A stretch of DNA of 64,000 nt. It comes from Rikenellaceae bacterium (GTDB taxonomy: Bacteria > Bacteroidota > Bacteroidia > Bacteroidales > Rikenellaceae). Every line of letters begins with the position of its first letter. Within the stretch, counting starts at the first letter, position 1. Below the pieces are notes generated by a model. The model had not been told where the DNA came from. It worked only from the letters and a program-made list of their open reading frames with translations, and ran no database searches. This document shows, in pieces, positions 37,815 to 49,641 of this stretch. The position numbers and the translations under genes are program-made. The stretch is from positions 1 through 64,000 of the forward strand of contig CABJAJ010000007.1 in assembly GCA_902363575.1 (NCBI GenBank), read 5' to 3'.

Positions 37815-39491
37815 ATGAAGATGAAAAGAGTGGTGACAGCCTGGACGGTGGCGGCGTTGGCGGTAGCGGCGCTGCTCGCCGGGTGCAGGGACGAAGATTC
37901 GGAACGTTTCCCGACGCTCCGGATTCCGGCTGACAATCCGGTGGTTTTCGGGGATTACGGCGAACGGATCGCGGTCGATATCACCACGACCGACGTGGTG
38001 TCGCTGTCCGTCTCGGAGCTGGCCGGCTGGCAGGCCGAAGTGCTCGAGGAGGATGCAAAGCGGCGGATCGAACTGACCTCGCCCGCCACGGCGGAGGCCG
38101 GGGACGCCGAGGGAACCTTTGTGGTGACGGGATACGCGGTGGACGGAGTGGCCGCGACGACGACGCTCGACGTGCGCGTCGATCTCTCCGTGCCGCCCCA
38201 GGCCTCGCTCGAAGCGACGGAGTGGAGCGTGTTCGACCCGATGGCCGGCGAATCGGTGCGGCTGACGCTCGAGACCCGTTATGTGACCGCCCTCGCATGG
38301 CCGGAGGAGAATGCGGCCCTGTTCCCCGGGTGGGAGGTGTCGTTTCCCGATGCGCAGAGCATATCGGTCACACCGCCGGATTCCTATGCCGTCTATGCGG
38401 GCGAGGCTGCTCCGGGCGGGCTGATCGAGATCGAGGCGTCGCGTCCGACCAGCGACGAGAGGGCTGTGGTGCGGATTCCCGTGCGGCTCTCCGGAGGGCT
38501 TTTCCGTGCGGATGACGGACTTTTCGCACAGTCGGACGTGGTCGATCTGACGGGTGAGGACCAGGAGAATCCCTATGTCGGACTGGTCTGCAATCAGTGG
38601 GTGCGGAATTCGGATGCGCCCGGGGACGGGTTCCGCTCCGCGGTGGCCTATTTCAGCAACGATATGTCGCGTCAGGACCGGCACACCGCCGGCGTGGTGC
38701 TCGAAGACGGAGGCGAATGTTATTTCGACGATTCGTCCTGCACGCCCGGCGCAGAGACCGGGCCGATCGATCTGCTCTATTTCCTGACGGCCGGCGACGG
38801 CACGACCGTAGCCTCCTACTGTATCTACCGCCATACCGACGCGCTGCGCGCGCTCTGCCTGGCCGCCGACGCCGACCCCCGCAGCGAGGAGTACGAGCTG
38901 CTTCGGGCGATGCTGCTGGATGCGCGACCGCGCACGGCGGCCGACGGCGACAGGCACGAGTACGGAATGGTGCGGATCGGCGGCCGGTACTGGCTGCGGG
39001 AGAACCTGCGGGCCACGCGTCTTGCAGGGGGCGGTGCGATCGGGCTCGACAAGCCGGGCGAGGTGGTGGAGCCCCGGCCCGACTATACCTATTGTCCCTA
39101 TGCGGACGATCCGGAGAACGGTGCGACGTACGGTGTGCTGTACGACCGGGCCGCTTCGCTCGCCGAGGGGCTCTGCCCCGCAGGATACGAGCTGCCCGAC
39201 GACGAGACGCTGCTGCGGGCGCTCCTTTATGCGGGCGATCCGATGCCTGCGGGGGCTCCCTGCGCCGGGTCGTGGAGCGGACAGGAGGGCGATGCGCCCG
39301 ACCTGACGGGGTTTGCGGCGCTGCCCGGCGGCCGCCGTGAGGACGACGCCTATGCGGGACTGGGCGAAGAGCTGCTGCTCTGGACTGCCGGCGGGCTGCG
39401 GACGCTGCGCTATGACGCCACGGAAACGGTCGCATACGATCAGGCGCGGAATCCCTATGCCTATGTGCGCTGCGTGAAGTCGGAAGAGTGA
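37815..39491 (+). CDS. Lipoprotein with C-terminal FISUMP-like domain
   Basis: A 558-aa surface lipoprotein. The signal peptide ends with LLAGC (Cys near residue 24), followed by DEDS, a Bacteroidota lipoprotein export-like signal. Residues ~35-230 look like two or more beta-sandwich domains. The C-terminal ~170 residues match the FISUMP pattern: MVRIGGRYWLRENLRATR, then YCPYADDPENGATYGVLYD, LCPAGYELPDDETLLRAL, and a final YAYVRCVK. These domains are common in secreted Bacteroidota proteins; the function is unknown. A terminator lies 22 nt after the stop. Confidence 0.78.
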   Translation: MKMKRVVTAWTVAALAVAALLAGCRDEDSERFPTLRIPADNPVVFGDYGERIAVDITTTDVVSLSVSELAGWQAEVLEEDAKRRIELTSPATAEAGDAEGTFVVTGYAVDGVAATTTLDVRVDLSVPPQASLEATEWSVFDPMAGESVRLTLETRYVTALAWPEENAALFPGWEVSFPDAQSISVTPPDSYAVYAGEAAPGGLIEIEASRPTSDERAVVRIPVRLSGGLFRADDGLFAQSDVVDLTGEDQENPYVGLVCNQWVRNSDAPGDGFRSAVAYFSNDMSRQDRHTAGVVLEDGGECYFDDSSCTPGAETGPIDLLYFLTAGDGTTVASYCIYRHTDALRALCLAADADPRSEEYELLRAMLLDARPRTAADGDRHEYGMVRIGGRYWLRENLRATRLAGGGAIGLDKPGEVVEPRPDYTYCPYADDPENGATYGVLYDRAASLAEGLCPAGYELPDDETLLRALLYAGDPMPAGAPCAGSWSGQEGDAPDLTGFAALPGGRREDDAYAGLGEELLLWTAGGLRTLRYDATETVAYDQARNPYAYVRCVKSEE

Positions 39492-39513
39492 TGCGTTTTG
39501 CCGACAAACCGAT

Positions 39514-39545
39514 AAGCGAGGGGTGCAGCCCCTCGCTTTCTTTTT
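39514..39545 (+). terminator. Terminator of the FISUMP lipoprotein gene
   Basis: A 10-bp stem, AAGCGAGGGG (39514-39523) with CCCCTCGCTT (39529-39538), with a 5-nt loop and a T-rich tail. Confidence 0.88.
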
Positions 39546-39582
39546 CGTATCCGGGCGGTTGTGCTGCCCGGCAGGGTGTCCC

Positions 39583-40626
39583 TTACTGCATCAGTCCTCC
39601 CCCGACGAAGAAGAGGACGTCGCACAGTCGGTTTTCGTATGCCTTACCGTCCGTCAGGATCGGCGGCACGCTGACGATTCCGTCGCGGATCAGCCGGTCC
39701 GTCAGGCTCCACATCACCTCGTGATAGAGAACCACCATCGCTGTTTTTTCATCCTCGATGCCGTAGCGCGTCGCCAGGTCGCCGCAATTGGCCTTGAGTT
39801 CAGTCGTGATGGCATCCACCAGCTTTTGGGTGATGCCATGAAATGCGTCGGGCATGTTCCCGATGACGGGAATCGGAACGTTGCCCTGACTGTCCGTCAT
39901 GCCATAGGGCTGCAATTCGGTTATGAGTCCGTCGTCGGTGACTTTCCCGTACCGGGCTATCTCGGCCGCATACCGATCCATCGTCGCGCTGCCGCGAGCG
40001 ATGCGGCTGTCGGTATAGGTCAGGATCAAATCCTGGTCGCCATAGGAGTTGGTGCCGCATTTCATGCCGTCTCTCGGCTCGTAGAGAATCCAGTAACAGC
40101 CGCTCCAGGTCGAGTGGTTTTCGATCTCTTCAAAGAGCACGAGTTTCGTCCACATCCTGCCGTCCAGCAGGTAGGAAAAGAGCAGCGAGAATACATTGTT
40201 GCCGAAACCCGCCTCGCGGATCGTTCCGGCCAGATTCACGAAGTCCGCCTCGTTTGCCGTGTAAACAGATTCCGCGACTCCGTCGGCGAAACTTCGGAGC
40301 GAGCGGGTTTGCTCCCGGTCGAGAATGGGAATCGTCGTTTTCCATTTGCCCTCCTGCTCGGCGATCAGGCCGCCGACCTCCAGCAGCATCAACTGGCTGT
40401 CCGTGCATCCGACGCCCGTTGCACGCAGTTCAGCCGGGGTGTGCGGCGTGCGCAGGCAATAGAGAATTTCCCAATTGTTGTCCGGAGCGACGTAGTCGCT
40501 GGGCTGGTGACCGCTCAGTGCGACGAATTGCGTCGCTTCCCATTCCTCGTAGGGACGTACCGGGGTGCGGGCATTTGCCGCAAGCGAAACCGTCAGCAGC
40601 AGCGATAAGAGAACGGAGTGTTTCAT
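39583..40626 (-). CDS. Exported protein of unknown function
   Basis: A 347-aa exported protein. A signal peptide ends near residue 20 (AANA). The body is soluble with mixed composition; segments such as GFGNNVFSLLFSYLLDG and YGIEDEKTAMVVLYHEVMWSLTDRLI are visible but belong to no family I know. The ATG at 40656 would overlap the -7 promoter element at 40654-40661, so the start MKHSVLLSLLL at 40626 is preferred. It is convergent with the FISUMP lipoprotein gene and divergent from guaB. Confidence 0.65.
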   Translation of the reverse strand: MKHSVLLSLLLTVSLAANARTPVRPYEEWEATQFVALSGHQPSDYVAPDNNWEILYCLRTPHTPAELRATGVGCTDSQLMLLEVGGLIAEQEGKWKTTIPILDREQTRSLRSFADGVAESVYTANEADFVNLAGTIREAGFGNNVFSLLFSYLLDGRMWTKLVLFEEIENHSTWSGCYWILYEPRDGMKCGTNSYGDQDLILTYTDSRIARGSATMDRYAAEIARYGKVTDDGLITELQPYGMTDSQGNVPIPVIGNMPDAFHGITQKLVDAITTELKANCGDLATRYGIEDEKTAMVVLYHEVMWSLTDRLIRDGIVSVPPILTDGKAYENRLCDVLFFVGGGLMQ

Positions 40627-40653
40627 GGTCGATCGTATTGTGTTTTGCACGGA

Positions 40654-40661
40654 CAAAGGTA
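40654..40661 (-). promoter_or_regulatory. -7 element for the 40626 gene
   Basis: Minus-strand TACCTTTG, a perfect TAnnTTTG match 28 nt before the chosen start codon. Confidence 0.55.
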
Positions 40662-40943
40662 CGAAAAGATCCGGTGCGGTTGTCTTTCGTTCCGCAAAAT
40701 CGGAACCGGTGCAAACCGTGCGGCCTGAATTTCCGCCAAGCGTGAGCAGGCCGGATGCCGGACCTGCCGGTCGGGAAGGCGCTCGGGGGGATTGTCGCTT
40801 TTCGACCGCTCGGGGCGTCGCCCGACCAGGTGCAACGGTCGTTGGGGACGTATCCGCGGCATGCGCGGGCCGCCGTCGTGACGAATCGGGATAAAATTTT
40901 GACGCAAGGGGCGCTGCGGCTGTGCGGTTTCGGAAAAAATGAT

Positions 40944-40951
40944 TACTTTTG
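40944..40951 (+). promoter_or_regulatory. -7 element of the gua operon promoter
   Basis: TACTTTTG fits TAnnTTTG and lies 23 nt before the guaB start. No riboswitch-like fold is evident in the short leader. Confidence 0.6.
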
Positions 40952-40973
40952 CGGGCAACTAAACCGCCATCCT

Positions 40974-42446
40974 ATGTCATTTATCAATGAGAAGGTGCTG
41001 CCGGAAGGGCTTACGTTCGACGACGTGCTTCTGGTACCCGCCTATTCGGAAGTGTTGCCGCGGGAGGTCAGCGTTCGGACCCGGTTCTCGCGTAATATCA
41101 GCCTCAATGTTCCCATCGTCTCGGCCGCCATGGACACGGTGACCGAAGCTCCCCTGGCCATCGCCCTTGCCCGCGAAGGCGGCATCGGCGTGATCCACAA
41201 GAACATGACCATCGCTCAGCAGGCCGCGCACGTGCGGCGGGTCAAGCGGGCCGAAAACGGCATGATCTACGATCCGATCACCATTTCCCGCAACGAGACG
41301 GTCGGCGACGCCCTTGCGCTGATGCGCGACAACAAGATCGGCGGCATTCCCGTCGTGGAGCCCGACATGCGGCTGGTGGGCATCGTCACCAACCGCGACC
41401 TGCGCTTCCAGCGCGACATGGGACGGCGCATCGAGGAGGTCATGACCCGCAGCGGCCTGATTACCACGCACCATACGGAGCTCGAACGCGCGGCCGACAT
41501 CCTGCTGAAGAACAAGATCGAAAAGCTGCCGGTGGTGGACAACGACGGCCGGTTGGTCGGGCTTATCACCTACAAGGACATTACCAAGGTACAGGATCAT
41601 CCCGAAGCCTGCAAGGACGGAAAGGGCCGCCTGAGAGTGGCTGCCGGCGTGGGCGTGACGGGCGATACGATGGAGCGCGTGCAGGCGCTGGTCGATGAGA
41701 GCGTCGATGCCATCGTGATCGACACGGCGCACGGGCACAGCGTCCATGTGGCCAACCTGCTGCGGCGCGTGAAGGCCGCCTATCCGTCTTTGGACGTGGT
41801 CGTGGGCAACATCGCCACGGCCGAAGCGGCCCGCTTCCTGATCGATGCGGGTGCCGACGGCGTGAAGGTGGGCATCGGCCCGGGGTCGATCTGCACCACG
41901 CGCATCGTGGCCGGGGTAGGCGTACCCCAGCTTTCGGCGATATACGACGCGGCCTGCGAAGCCCGCAAGGACGGGGTGCCGGTGATTGCCGACGGCGGCC
42001 TGCGCTATTCGGGCGACATTGTCAAGGCGCTCGCCGCAGGCGGCGACTGCGTGATGATCGGCTCGATGTTCGCGGGCGTGGAGGAGTCTCCCGGCGAGAC
42101 GATCATCTACAACGGGCGCAAGTTCAAGAGCTACCGCGGCATGGGTTCGATCGAGGCCATGAGCTGCGGATCGAAAGACCGCTACTTCCAGGGCGAGGAG
42201 CATAACATCAACAAATTCGTGCCCGAGGGCATCGTGGCCCGCGTACCCTACAAAGGCTACCTTTGCGAGACCGTTTACCAGCTTATCGGCGGCCTGAAAG
42301 CCGGCATGGGGTACTGCGGGGCGGGCGACGTCGAAACGCTCAAGCGGGCCCGCTTCATCCGCATCACCTCCAGCGGGGTGGTGGAGAACCATCCCCACGA
42401 TGTGACCATCACGCGCGAAGCGCCCAACTACTCGCGGGGAGAATGA
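40974..42446 (+). CDS. guaB: IMP dehydrogenase
   Basis: A 490-aa enzyme that oxidises IMP to XMP with NAD+, the committed step to guanine nucleotides. It begins [20 protein letters not shown], the usual N-terminus. Two CBS domains lie between residues ~95 and ~205 ([30 protein letters not shown]). The catalytic loop [13 protein letters not shown] holds the active-site Cys near 306. The length is standard for bacterial IMPDH. The stop overlaps the start of the DUF3795 gene (ATGA), so the gua genes are translated together. Confidence 0.97.
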   Translation: MSFINEKVLPEGLTFDDVLLVPAYSEVLPREVSVRTRFSRNISLNVPIVSAAMDTVTEAPLAIALAREGGIGVIHKNMTIAQQAAHVRRVKRAENGMIYDPITISRNETVGDALALMRDNKIGGIPVVEPDMRLVGIVTNRDLRFQRDMGRRIEEVMTRSGLITTHHTELERAADILLKNKIEKLPVVDNDGRLVGLITYKDITKVQDHPEACKDGKGRLRVAAGVGVTGDTMERVQALVDESVDAIVIDTAHGHSVHVANLLRRVKAAYPSLDVVVGNIATAEAARFLIDAGADGVKVGIGPGSICTTRIVAGVGVPQLSAIYDAACEARKDGVPVIADGGLRYSGDIVKALAAGGDCVMIGSMFAGVEESPGETIIYNGRKFKSYRGMGSIEAMSCGSKDRYFQGEEHNINKFVPEGIVARVPYKGYLCETVYQLIGGLKAGMGYCGAGDVETLKRARFIRITSSGVVENHPHDVTITREAPNYSRGE

Positions 42447-42790
42447 CGACCGGACAACCCATCGCCGCCTGCGGCCTCTTCTGCGGCACCTGCCGCCGGT
42501 TCGTCAAGGGGAGCTGTCCCGGCTGTCGCGCCAACGAAAAGGCGGCTGCGTGGTGCAAGGTGCGCGCCTGCTGCCTCGAACACGGCTGGTCGAGCTGCGC
42601 GGAGTGTACGCTCATGCCGCTGGCCAACTGCCGGAAATTCAACAGTTTTATCGGCAAGGTGTTCCAGGTCGTATTCCGTTCCGACCGCCGGGGGTGCATC
42701 GAACGCATCCGCGAAGTCGGGGCGGAGGCTTTCGCCCGGGAAATGACCCTTGCGGGCAGTTACAACCGACCCGTAAAGAAACCGCACTGA
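42443..42790 (+). CDS. DUF3795-like cysteine-rich protein
   Basis: A 115-aa Cys-rich protein inserted between guaB and guaA. It starts [20 protein letters not shown] and has CGLFCGTC, CPGC, CKVRACC and CAEC clusters, so it probably binds zinc or an iron-sulfur cluster. This pattern matches DUF3795. The family has no known function. The start at 42443 overlaps the guaB stop by 4 nt, and guaA begins 3 nt after its stop, so the three genes form one translation-coupled operon. A longer frame reading upstream overlaps guaB and is not supported. Confidence 0.8.
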   Translation: MTTGQPIAACGLFCGTCRRFVKGSCPGCRANEKAAAWCKVRACCLEHGWSSCAECTLMPLANCRKFNSFIGKVFQVVFRSDRRGCIERIREVGAEAFAREMTLAGSYNRPVKKPH

Positions 42791-42793
42791 CCT

Positions 42794-44323
42794 ATGCAGG
42801 AAAAGATCATCATACTCGATTTCGGTTCGCAGTACACCCAGCTCATCGCCCGCCGCGTGCGTGAGATGAACGTCTATTGCGAAGTTTATCCCTTTGACAA
42901 AGCCCCCGTGCTCGACGATTCGGTGCGGGGCGTAATCCTCTCGGGAAGCCCTTTCTCGGTGCGTGATCTGGGCGCTCCGCGTCCCGATCTGAGCGCTTTC
43001 AAGGGGCGGCTGCCGCTGCTCGGTGTCTGCTACGGCGCACAGTATCTTGCCCAGGCTTACGGGGGCGAGGTGCAGCCCGCTCCGAGCCGCGAATACGGAC
43101 GTGCGATGCTGACGGTGGGCGATGCGTCCGATCCGCTGCTGGCCGGTATTCCCGCGACCACGCAGGTCTGGATGTCGCACGGCGACACGATTACTTCGGT
43201 GCCGTCCTCCTACCGCCTGATCGCCGGTACGGCCGACGTTCCCGTGGCCGCCTTCCGGGTGGAGGGCGAGCGCACGTGGGGCATTCAGTTCCATCCGGAG
43301 GTGTACCACTCGACCGACGGCGGACAGTTGCTCCGCAATTTCGTGGTCGGCATCTGCGGCTGCTCGCAGAGCTGGACGCCCGAGAGTTTCGTGGAATCGA
43401 CCGTGCAGGAGCTGCGCGGGCGCATCGGCGACGAACGGGTCGTGCTGGGGCTTTCGGGCGGCGTGGATTCCACGGTGGCGGCGATGCTGCTCCACCGGGC
43501 GGTCGGCAGGAACCTCTACTGTATTTTCGTCGATTCGGGTCTGCTGCGCAAGGACGAGTTCCGGAGCGTGCTGGAATCCTATGAAGGCATGGGGCTCAAC
43601 GTCAAGGGCGTCAGGGCTCATGACCGTTTCCTGGGCGATCTGCGGGGCGTGACCGATCCCGAGCGCAAACGCAAGATCATCGGCCGCGATTTCGTGGAGG
43701 TCTTCAACGAGGAGGCCGTCCGCATCGAAGGGGTAAGGTGGCTGGGGCAGGGGACGATCTATCCCGACGTGATCGAGTCCTGTTCGGTCAACGGCCCGTC
43801 GGCCACGATCAAGTCGCACCACAACGTCGGAGGACTGCCCGAGCATATGAATCTTAAAATTGTCGAGCCGCTGCGGCTGCTTTTCAAGGACGAGGTGCGG
43901 CGTGTAGGACGTTCGCTCGGCATCGACCCGTTGATCCTGGGCCGCCATCCGTTCCCCGGGCCGGGGCTGGCTATACGTATCCTGGGCGAAGTGACTCCCG
44001 AAAAGGTGGCCGTGTTGCAGGAGGTGGACAAAATCTATATCGACGCGCTGCGCCGCTGGAATCTTTACGACAAGGTGTGGCAGGCGGGCGCCGTGCTGCT
44101 GCCCGTGCAGAGCGTCGGCGTGATGGGCGACGAGCGGACCTACGAAAGCTGCGTGGCCCTGCGGGCCGTCACTTCGACCGACGGCATGACCGCCGACTGG
44201 GTACACCTGCCCTATGATTTCCTGGCCGCGGTCTCGAACGAAATCATCAACCGCGTGCGCGGGGTCAATCGCGTCGTGTACGATATCTCTTCCAAACCCC
44301 CCGCGACGATCGAGTGGGAATGA
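42794..44323 (+). CDS. guaA: GMP synthase (glutamine-hydrolysing)
   Basis: A 509-aa enzyme that aminates XMP to GMP using glutamine and ATP. The N-terminal class I amidotransferase domain (residues ~1-195) has the nucleophile in [13 protein letters not shown] (Cys near 80) and WGIQFHPEV with the catalytic His/Glu. The ATP-pyrophosphatase domain opens with [13 protein letters not shown], the P-loop, near residue 220. The C-terminus ends with [18 protein letters not shown], the normal GuaA end. It closes the guaB-DUF3795-guaA operon and is followed by a terminator 24 nt later. Confidence 0.97.
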   Translation: MQEKIIILDFGSQYTQLIARRVREMNVYCEVYPFDKAPVLDDSVRGVILSGSPFSVRDLGAPRPDLSAFKGRLPLLGVCYGAQYLAQAYGGEVQPAPSREYGRAMLTVGDASDPLLAGIPATTQVWMSHGDTITSVPSSYRLIAGTADVPVAAFRVEGERTWGIQFHPEVYHSTDGGQLLRNFVVGICGCSQSWTPESFVESTVQELRGRIGDERVVLGLSGGVDSTVAAMLLHRAVGRNLYCIFVDSGLLRKDEFRSVLESYEGMGLNVKGVRAHDRFLGDLRGVTDPERKRKIIGRDFVEVFNEEAVRIEGVRWLGQGTIYPDVIESCSVNGPSATIKSHHNVGGLPEHMNLKIVEPLRLLFKDEVRRVGRSLGIDPLILGRHPFPGPGLAIRILGEVTPEKVAVLQEVDKIYIDALRRWNLYDKVWQAGAVLLPVQSVGVMGDERTYESCVALRAVTSTDGMTADWVHLPYDFLAAVSNEIINRVRGVNRVVYDISSKPPATIEWE

Positions 44324-44344
44324 AAAAGTAAAAAGAGTTAAAAG

Positions 44345-44490
44345 ATGAAAAGAGTGCTGGTATCAGCACTCTTTTGCTGTCTGTGCCTCCGTCCGGCGGC
44401 ACAGGCTCCGATGGAGTGCGCGGCCGAGGGAACGGTTCGATGGAGCTTCTGAGCATCAAGTCGGCGGAGACTCCGCAGGCCGCGCAGTAG
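44345..44490 (+). pseudogene. Remnant of a TapB-like exported protein gene
   Basis: A decayed copy of the gene at 45700. Positions 44371-44436 match the signal-peptide region of that gene (…CCLCLRPAAQAPMECAAEGT) and 44440-44490 match its last codons. About 650 bp of the middle are missing, and the junction shifts the frame to a stop 35 codons in. Similarity continues past the stop into the terminator. The first codons coincide with the guaA terminator, so even the start may be a by-product of the deletion. Confidence 0.75.
44348..44375 (+). terminator. Terminator of the gua operon
   Basis: A perfect 12-bp stem, AAAAGAGTGCTG (44348-44359) with CAGCACTCTTTT (44364-44375), with a 4-nt loop. It lies 24 nt after the guaA stop, fused to the start of the remnant gene. 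Confidence 0.88.
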
Positions 44491-44518
44491 GCGTTTCCCT
44501 GTCCGAGCAGGGAGATGG

Positions 44519-44543
44519 CACCCGGCGAGAGTCGGGTGTTTTT
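44519..44543 (+). terminator. Terminator copy after the remnant gene
   Basis: Stem CACCCG (44519-44524) with CGGGTG (44533-44538), followed by five T. It is a relic copy of the terminator at 46541, with a weaker stem. Confidence 0.65.
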
Positions 44544-44708
44544 ATTTTCTCTCTTGCAGTTCGGGATGCCGGAGCGCCGTATTGGATCGTGCGGTTGCAT
44601 ATTATGAATTATAAAGCAGTAAATTTCTCATTGTGAGGTAAATTATTTGCATAATTGGAAAAGATGTTTTAATTTTAAATGCTCGATAATTCATTATGAC
44701 TAGGTGCA

Positions 44709-44831
44709 ATGAAAAAATTCGTCGGGAATTCCGATCTGCCTGTCGGGTCGATCGGAAAAATCAATAGCGGAATCAGTATAGCAGCAAACAGTAATTACTT
44801 GTGGCAAGAGGTAAATTCCAACAACCAATAA
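44709..44831 (+). CDS. Possible 40-aa peptide
   Basis: A short frame starting MKKFVGNSDLPVGSIG and ending EVNSNNQ, 10 nt before the next gene. An A-rich start context and close spacing suggest a translated leader or small peptide. It has no signal peptide, known motif or independent support, and may be chance. Confidence 0.3.
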   Translation: MKKFVGNSDLPVGSIGKINSGISIAANSNYLWQEVNSNNQ

Positions 44832-44841
44832 AGTCGGCGAT

Positions 44842-45633
44842 ATGAATAGGAAATTATTTTTTATCGGAGTGTCTTTTCTGGTTTTGTGCGGTGAAATCCG
44901 GGCCGGTCAGCCTTATGAATGTATTATTCCCGGTACGGAAATGTATTATGCGATCCACAACAAAAAGGGGAAGATAACAGATTGTCTCCGAGTGGTGGTA
45001 ACAGGAGCCGAGAACCGGGACAGTTGCCTTGTCGTTTCCCAGCTTGAATACCCGCTGGATAAAAATTGGAATCCTATGATGGATAACAAAGGATTCACTA
45101 TTGGTCCCGACTCCATTGAATTCGTTGTGCTCGGGGAAGGCTTCTCCTGTGATATTTCAAAGTTCGTCGATAACCGAGGAGAACCGTTAGATGATAAAAC
45201 GGTTAAGTACATTGAAGGTGGAGGATATGAATATATTTTCCGGAGAAGCGGTTCACCGGATTTCATTTATCCCGACCGGATGATTGTAGGGGATACGCTT
45301 TGCCGATATCATTCGGAAGACGGATGGAAGAAAGTTGCGACGGGTAAATCGGCCTTGGGCACATCCTCGCTTGATATCGTGATTTATGTCGCCGCCAAGG
45401 AAAAGGTGCGGACGGCGGCCGGGGAGTTCGATTGCTACAAAATCATTGCTGAAACAGAATATCGGATCGAATTCCCGTTGTACAATCCTGTCGAGCGGCA
45501 TCGCATGGTCGAATGGGTTGCCTGTGGCATCGGGGCGGTGAAATTGGGCGAGGAGGATAAAAAGGGGCGCTTGGGGGATTATATGGAATTGGTGCGGATC
45601 GAGTGGCCGGCAGGCGAGGCCCCAGCAATGTAA
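44842..45633 (+). CDS. TapB-like exported protein 1
   Basis: A 263-aa exported protein with a signal peptide ending near residue 21 (EIRAG). The opening YECIIPGTEMYYAIHNKKGKITDCLRVVV, the central DRMIVGDTLCRYH and the final VRTAAGEFDCYKI ... WVACGIGAVKLGEEDKKGRLG resemble TapB/DUF3108-like periplasmic proteins, whose function is poorly known. It is a paralog of the gene at 45700 and of the remnant at 44345. The family assignment is by pattern and uncertain; the paralogy is directly visible. Confidence 0.6.
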   Translation: MNRKLFFIGVSFLVLCGEIRAGQPYECIIPGTEMYYAIHNKKGKITDCLRVVVTGAENRDSCLVVSQLEYPLDKNWNPMMDNKGFTIGPDSIEFVVLGEGFSCDISKFVDNRGEPLDDKTVKYIEGGGYEYIFRRSGSPDFIYPDRMIVGDTLCRYHSEDGWKKVATGKSALGTSSLDIVIYVAAKEKVRTAAGEFDCYKIIAETEYRIEFPLYNPVERHRMVEWVACGIGAVKLGEEDKKGRLGDYMELVRIEWPAGEAPAM

Positions 45634-45699
45634 CTTACAGGATAGAGGAACGCTGTCAATGGTTCTGTGCGTGTTTTATCGTTTAACGTGCATCACGTT

Positions 45700-46512
45700 A
45701 TGAAAGAATGCAGATTAGCGCCAAAGGCAGTTTGTTGTTTTGTCGCCTTTTGCTGCCTCTGCCTCCGTTTGGCGGCACAGGTTCCGATGGAGTGCGCGAT
45801 TGAAGGAACGGAAAAACAGTACCGGATATGCAACCGGAAGGGAACCGCAATCGGGTATGGTCGTTCCGTTGCGGAGCGGTGTGTAAAATCGGGAGATACG
45901 CTGGTCGTAACCCAGTTGGAATACGAATTCGACGAGCATTATTCCCCGCTGAAGGATGAATTCGGGAATGTCCTGCCGCCCGATACGACTCGGGTGCGCA
46001 TTGTTGCAGCAGACGTCATCTATCCCTATGCGGAGTTGCTCGGCGGGATGTTGGGGCGCGTTTGGAATACGCCGGAACAATTGGAGGCGCTGCGTGCGAA
46101 AGGTCAGGCGTACCGTTATGAATTGAGAGGAGATTCCGATTACCGGATACCGCATGATATGACCGTTGGGGATACGCTCAGTCGGTTCTGTCAGCGGGAT
46201 GAACTGTACAGCCTGAAAAAGGGGAAGTGTATTGTGGATTCTTCCCTGGAGGTGATAACCTATGTAGCGGATCGGGAAATGCTTGTTACGCCGGCCGGTC
46301 GGTTCGATTGTTTCAAACTGATAACCGTATTTTCGGGTGAATCGAAAGTCGCTTTTTTCCGCCTGCGGGATCGGGGTACGATGGCTGTATGGGTCGCCTC
46401 CGGAATCGGGTTTGTCAGAATGGGGGAGACGGATCGCAAGGGCCGCATGAAGGATGGCTACATGGAGCTTCTGAACATTAAGACGGCCGAGGCTCCGCAG
46501 AGCGCGCAGTAG
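45700..46512 (+). CDS. TapB-like exported protein 2
   Basis: A 270-aa exported protein with a signal peptide ending around residue 27 (RLAAQ). Like its paralog it begins with MECAIEGTEKQYRICNRKGTAIGYG and has DMTVGDTLSRFC, VTPAGRFDCFKL and WVASGIGFVRMGETDRKGRM. The start MKECRLAPK at 45700 is preferred over 45667 because it gives a normal signal peptide. A strong terminator follows 28 nt after the stop. The function is unknown; tandem copies suggest recent local duplication. Confidence 0.62.
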   Translation: MKECRLAPKAVCCFVAFCCLCLRLAAQVPMECAIEGTEKQYRICNRKGTAIGYGRSVAERCVKSGDTLVVTQLEYEFDEHYSPLKDEFGNVLPPDTTRVRIVAADVIYPYAELLGGMLGRVWNTPEQLEALRAKGQAYRYELRGDSDYRIPHDMTVGDTLSRFCQRDELYSLKKGKCIVDSSLEVITYVADREMLVTPAGRFDCFKLITVFSGESKVAFFRLRDRGTMAVWVASGIGFVRMGETDRKGRMKDGYMELLNIKTAEAPQSAQ

Positions 46513-46540
46513 GCGGTTCCCTGTCCGAGCAGGGATATGG

Positions 46541-46565
46541 CACCCGGCGAAAGCCGGGTGTTTTT
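46541..46565 (+). terminator. Terminator after TapB-like gene 2
   Basis: Stem CACCCGGC (46541-46548) with GCCGGGTG (46553-46560), a GAAA loop and five T. A smaller stem, CCCTG/CAGGG, precedes it at 46520-46534. Both elements are duplicated after the remnant at 44490. Confidence 0.85.
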
Positions 46566-47048
46566 GTCTATCATTGGTTGGCCGTGCTGTCGGGCCGCTT
46601 CGATAACGCACATGCAGAGGAGGGCGACCGACTTTTCGCGCAGGAAAATGCTTCGGTTTGCCGCTGCCATAATCCCGAAAGTGTGCGTGGGAACCGGGGA
46701 ATGAAATCCGTGATCCCGTCCCCCTGTCGGGAAAATATTCAGATGCCGTCAAATCGGCGGAAAACGGCCGAAAACGGGGCGTTCCTGCGGATTATTTGCT
46801 CCGAGAGGTGAAATTTGGAGGGCCGGAGTTGGCAGATTGCGAAAAAAAGCGTATTTTTGCTTGTTATTAAACGGCGGAACGGAAAGCCGGCAGACGGGAA
46901 CGGAACCCGGGCGGAGTTGTTCTCCGTACGGAGCCCGGATTGCCGGGCCGGACGCCCGGGAATCGGAGCGGGGAGGTGCGGTTTTTTCATCCGCTCCGGC
47001 TTTCGGACCTGTTCCGCCGATGAAGAAACAGGAAGAATACACGAAAAG
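46566..47048. other. Intergenic region with the gyrA promoter and a long leader
   Basis: No gene is supported here. The first ~260 bp show nothing recognisable. The gyrA promoter lies at 46829-46859 and leaves an untranslated leader of about 180 nt before gyrA. A plus-strand frame running in from 46815 starts upstream of the promoter and lacks GyrA-like sequence, so it is rejected. Confidence 0.5.
46829..46859 (+). promoter_or_regulatory. gyrA promoter
   Basis: TTG (46829-46831), 20 nt, TATTTTTG (46852-46859), a very good Bacteroidota promoter. Transcription should start near 46866, giving a leader of about 180 nt. Confidence 0.72.
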
Positions 47049-49607
<2,559 letters not shown>

Positions 49608-49641
49608 CGAACAGGCAAGTGTAACTAAATAAGAACAGATT

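Larger units (their letters stand above)
40627..40973. other. Intergenic region with divergent promoters
   Basis: A 347-bp gap between divergent genes. It contains the minus-strand -7 element at 40654-40661 and the plus-strand guaB -7 element at 40944-40951. The sequence between them shows no gene, RNA motif or strong repeat. The plus frame running into guaB from 40755 is an unused extension. Confidence 0.5.
44491..44841. other. AT-rich intergenic region with a possible 40-aa frame
   Basis: Between the remnant and the next gene. It contains the decayed terminator, then about 290 bp rich in A and T. The only coding signal is the small frame at 44709-44831, listed separately with low confidence. 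No clear TAnnTTTG promoter was found, although the downstream gene needs one. Confidence 0.4.

Noticed and set aside
46815..47048. N-terminal extension of gyrA
   Set aside because: It begins upstream of the gyrA promoter and has no similarity to GyrA.
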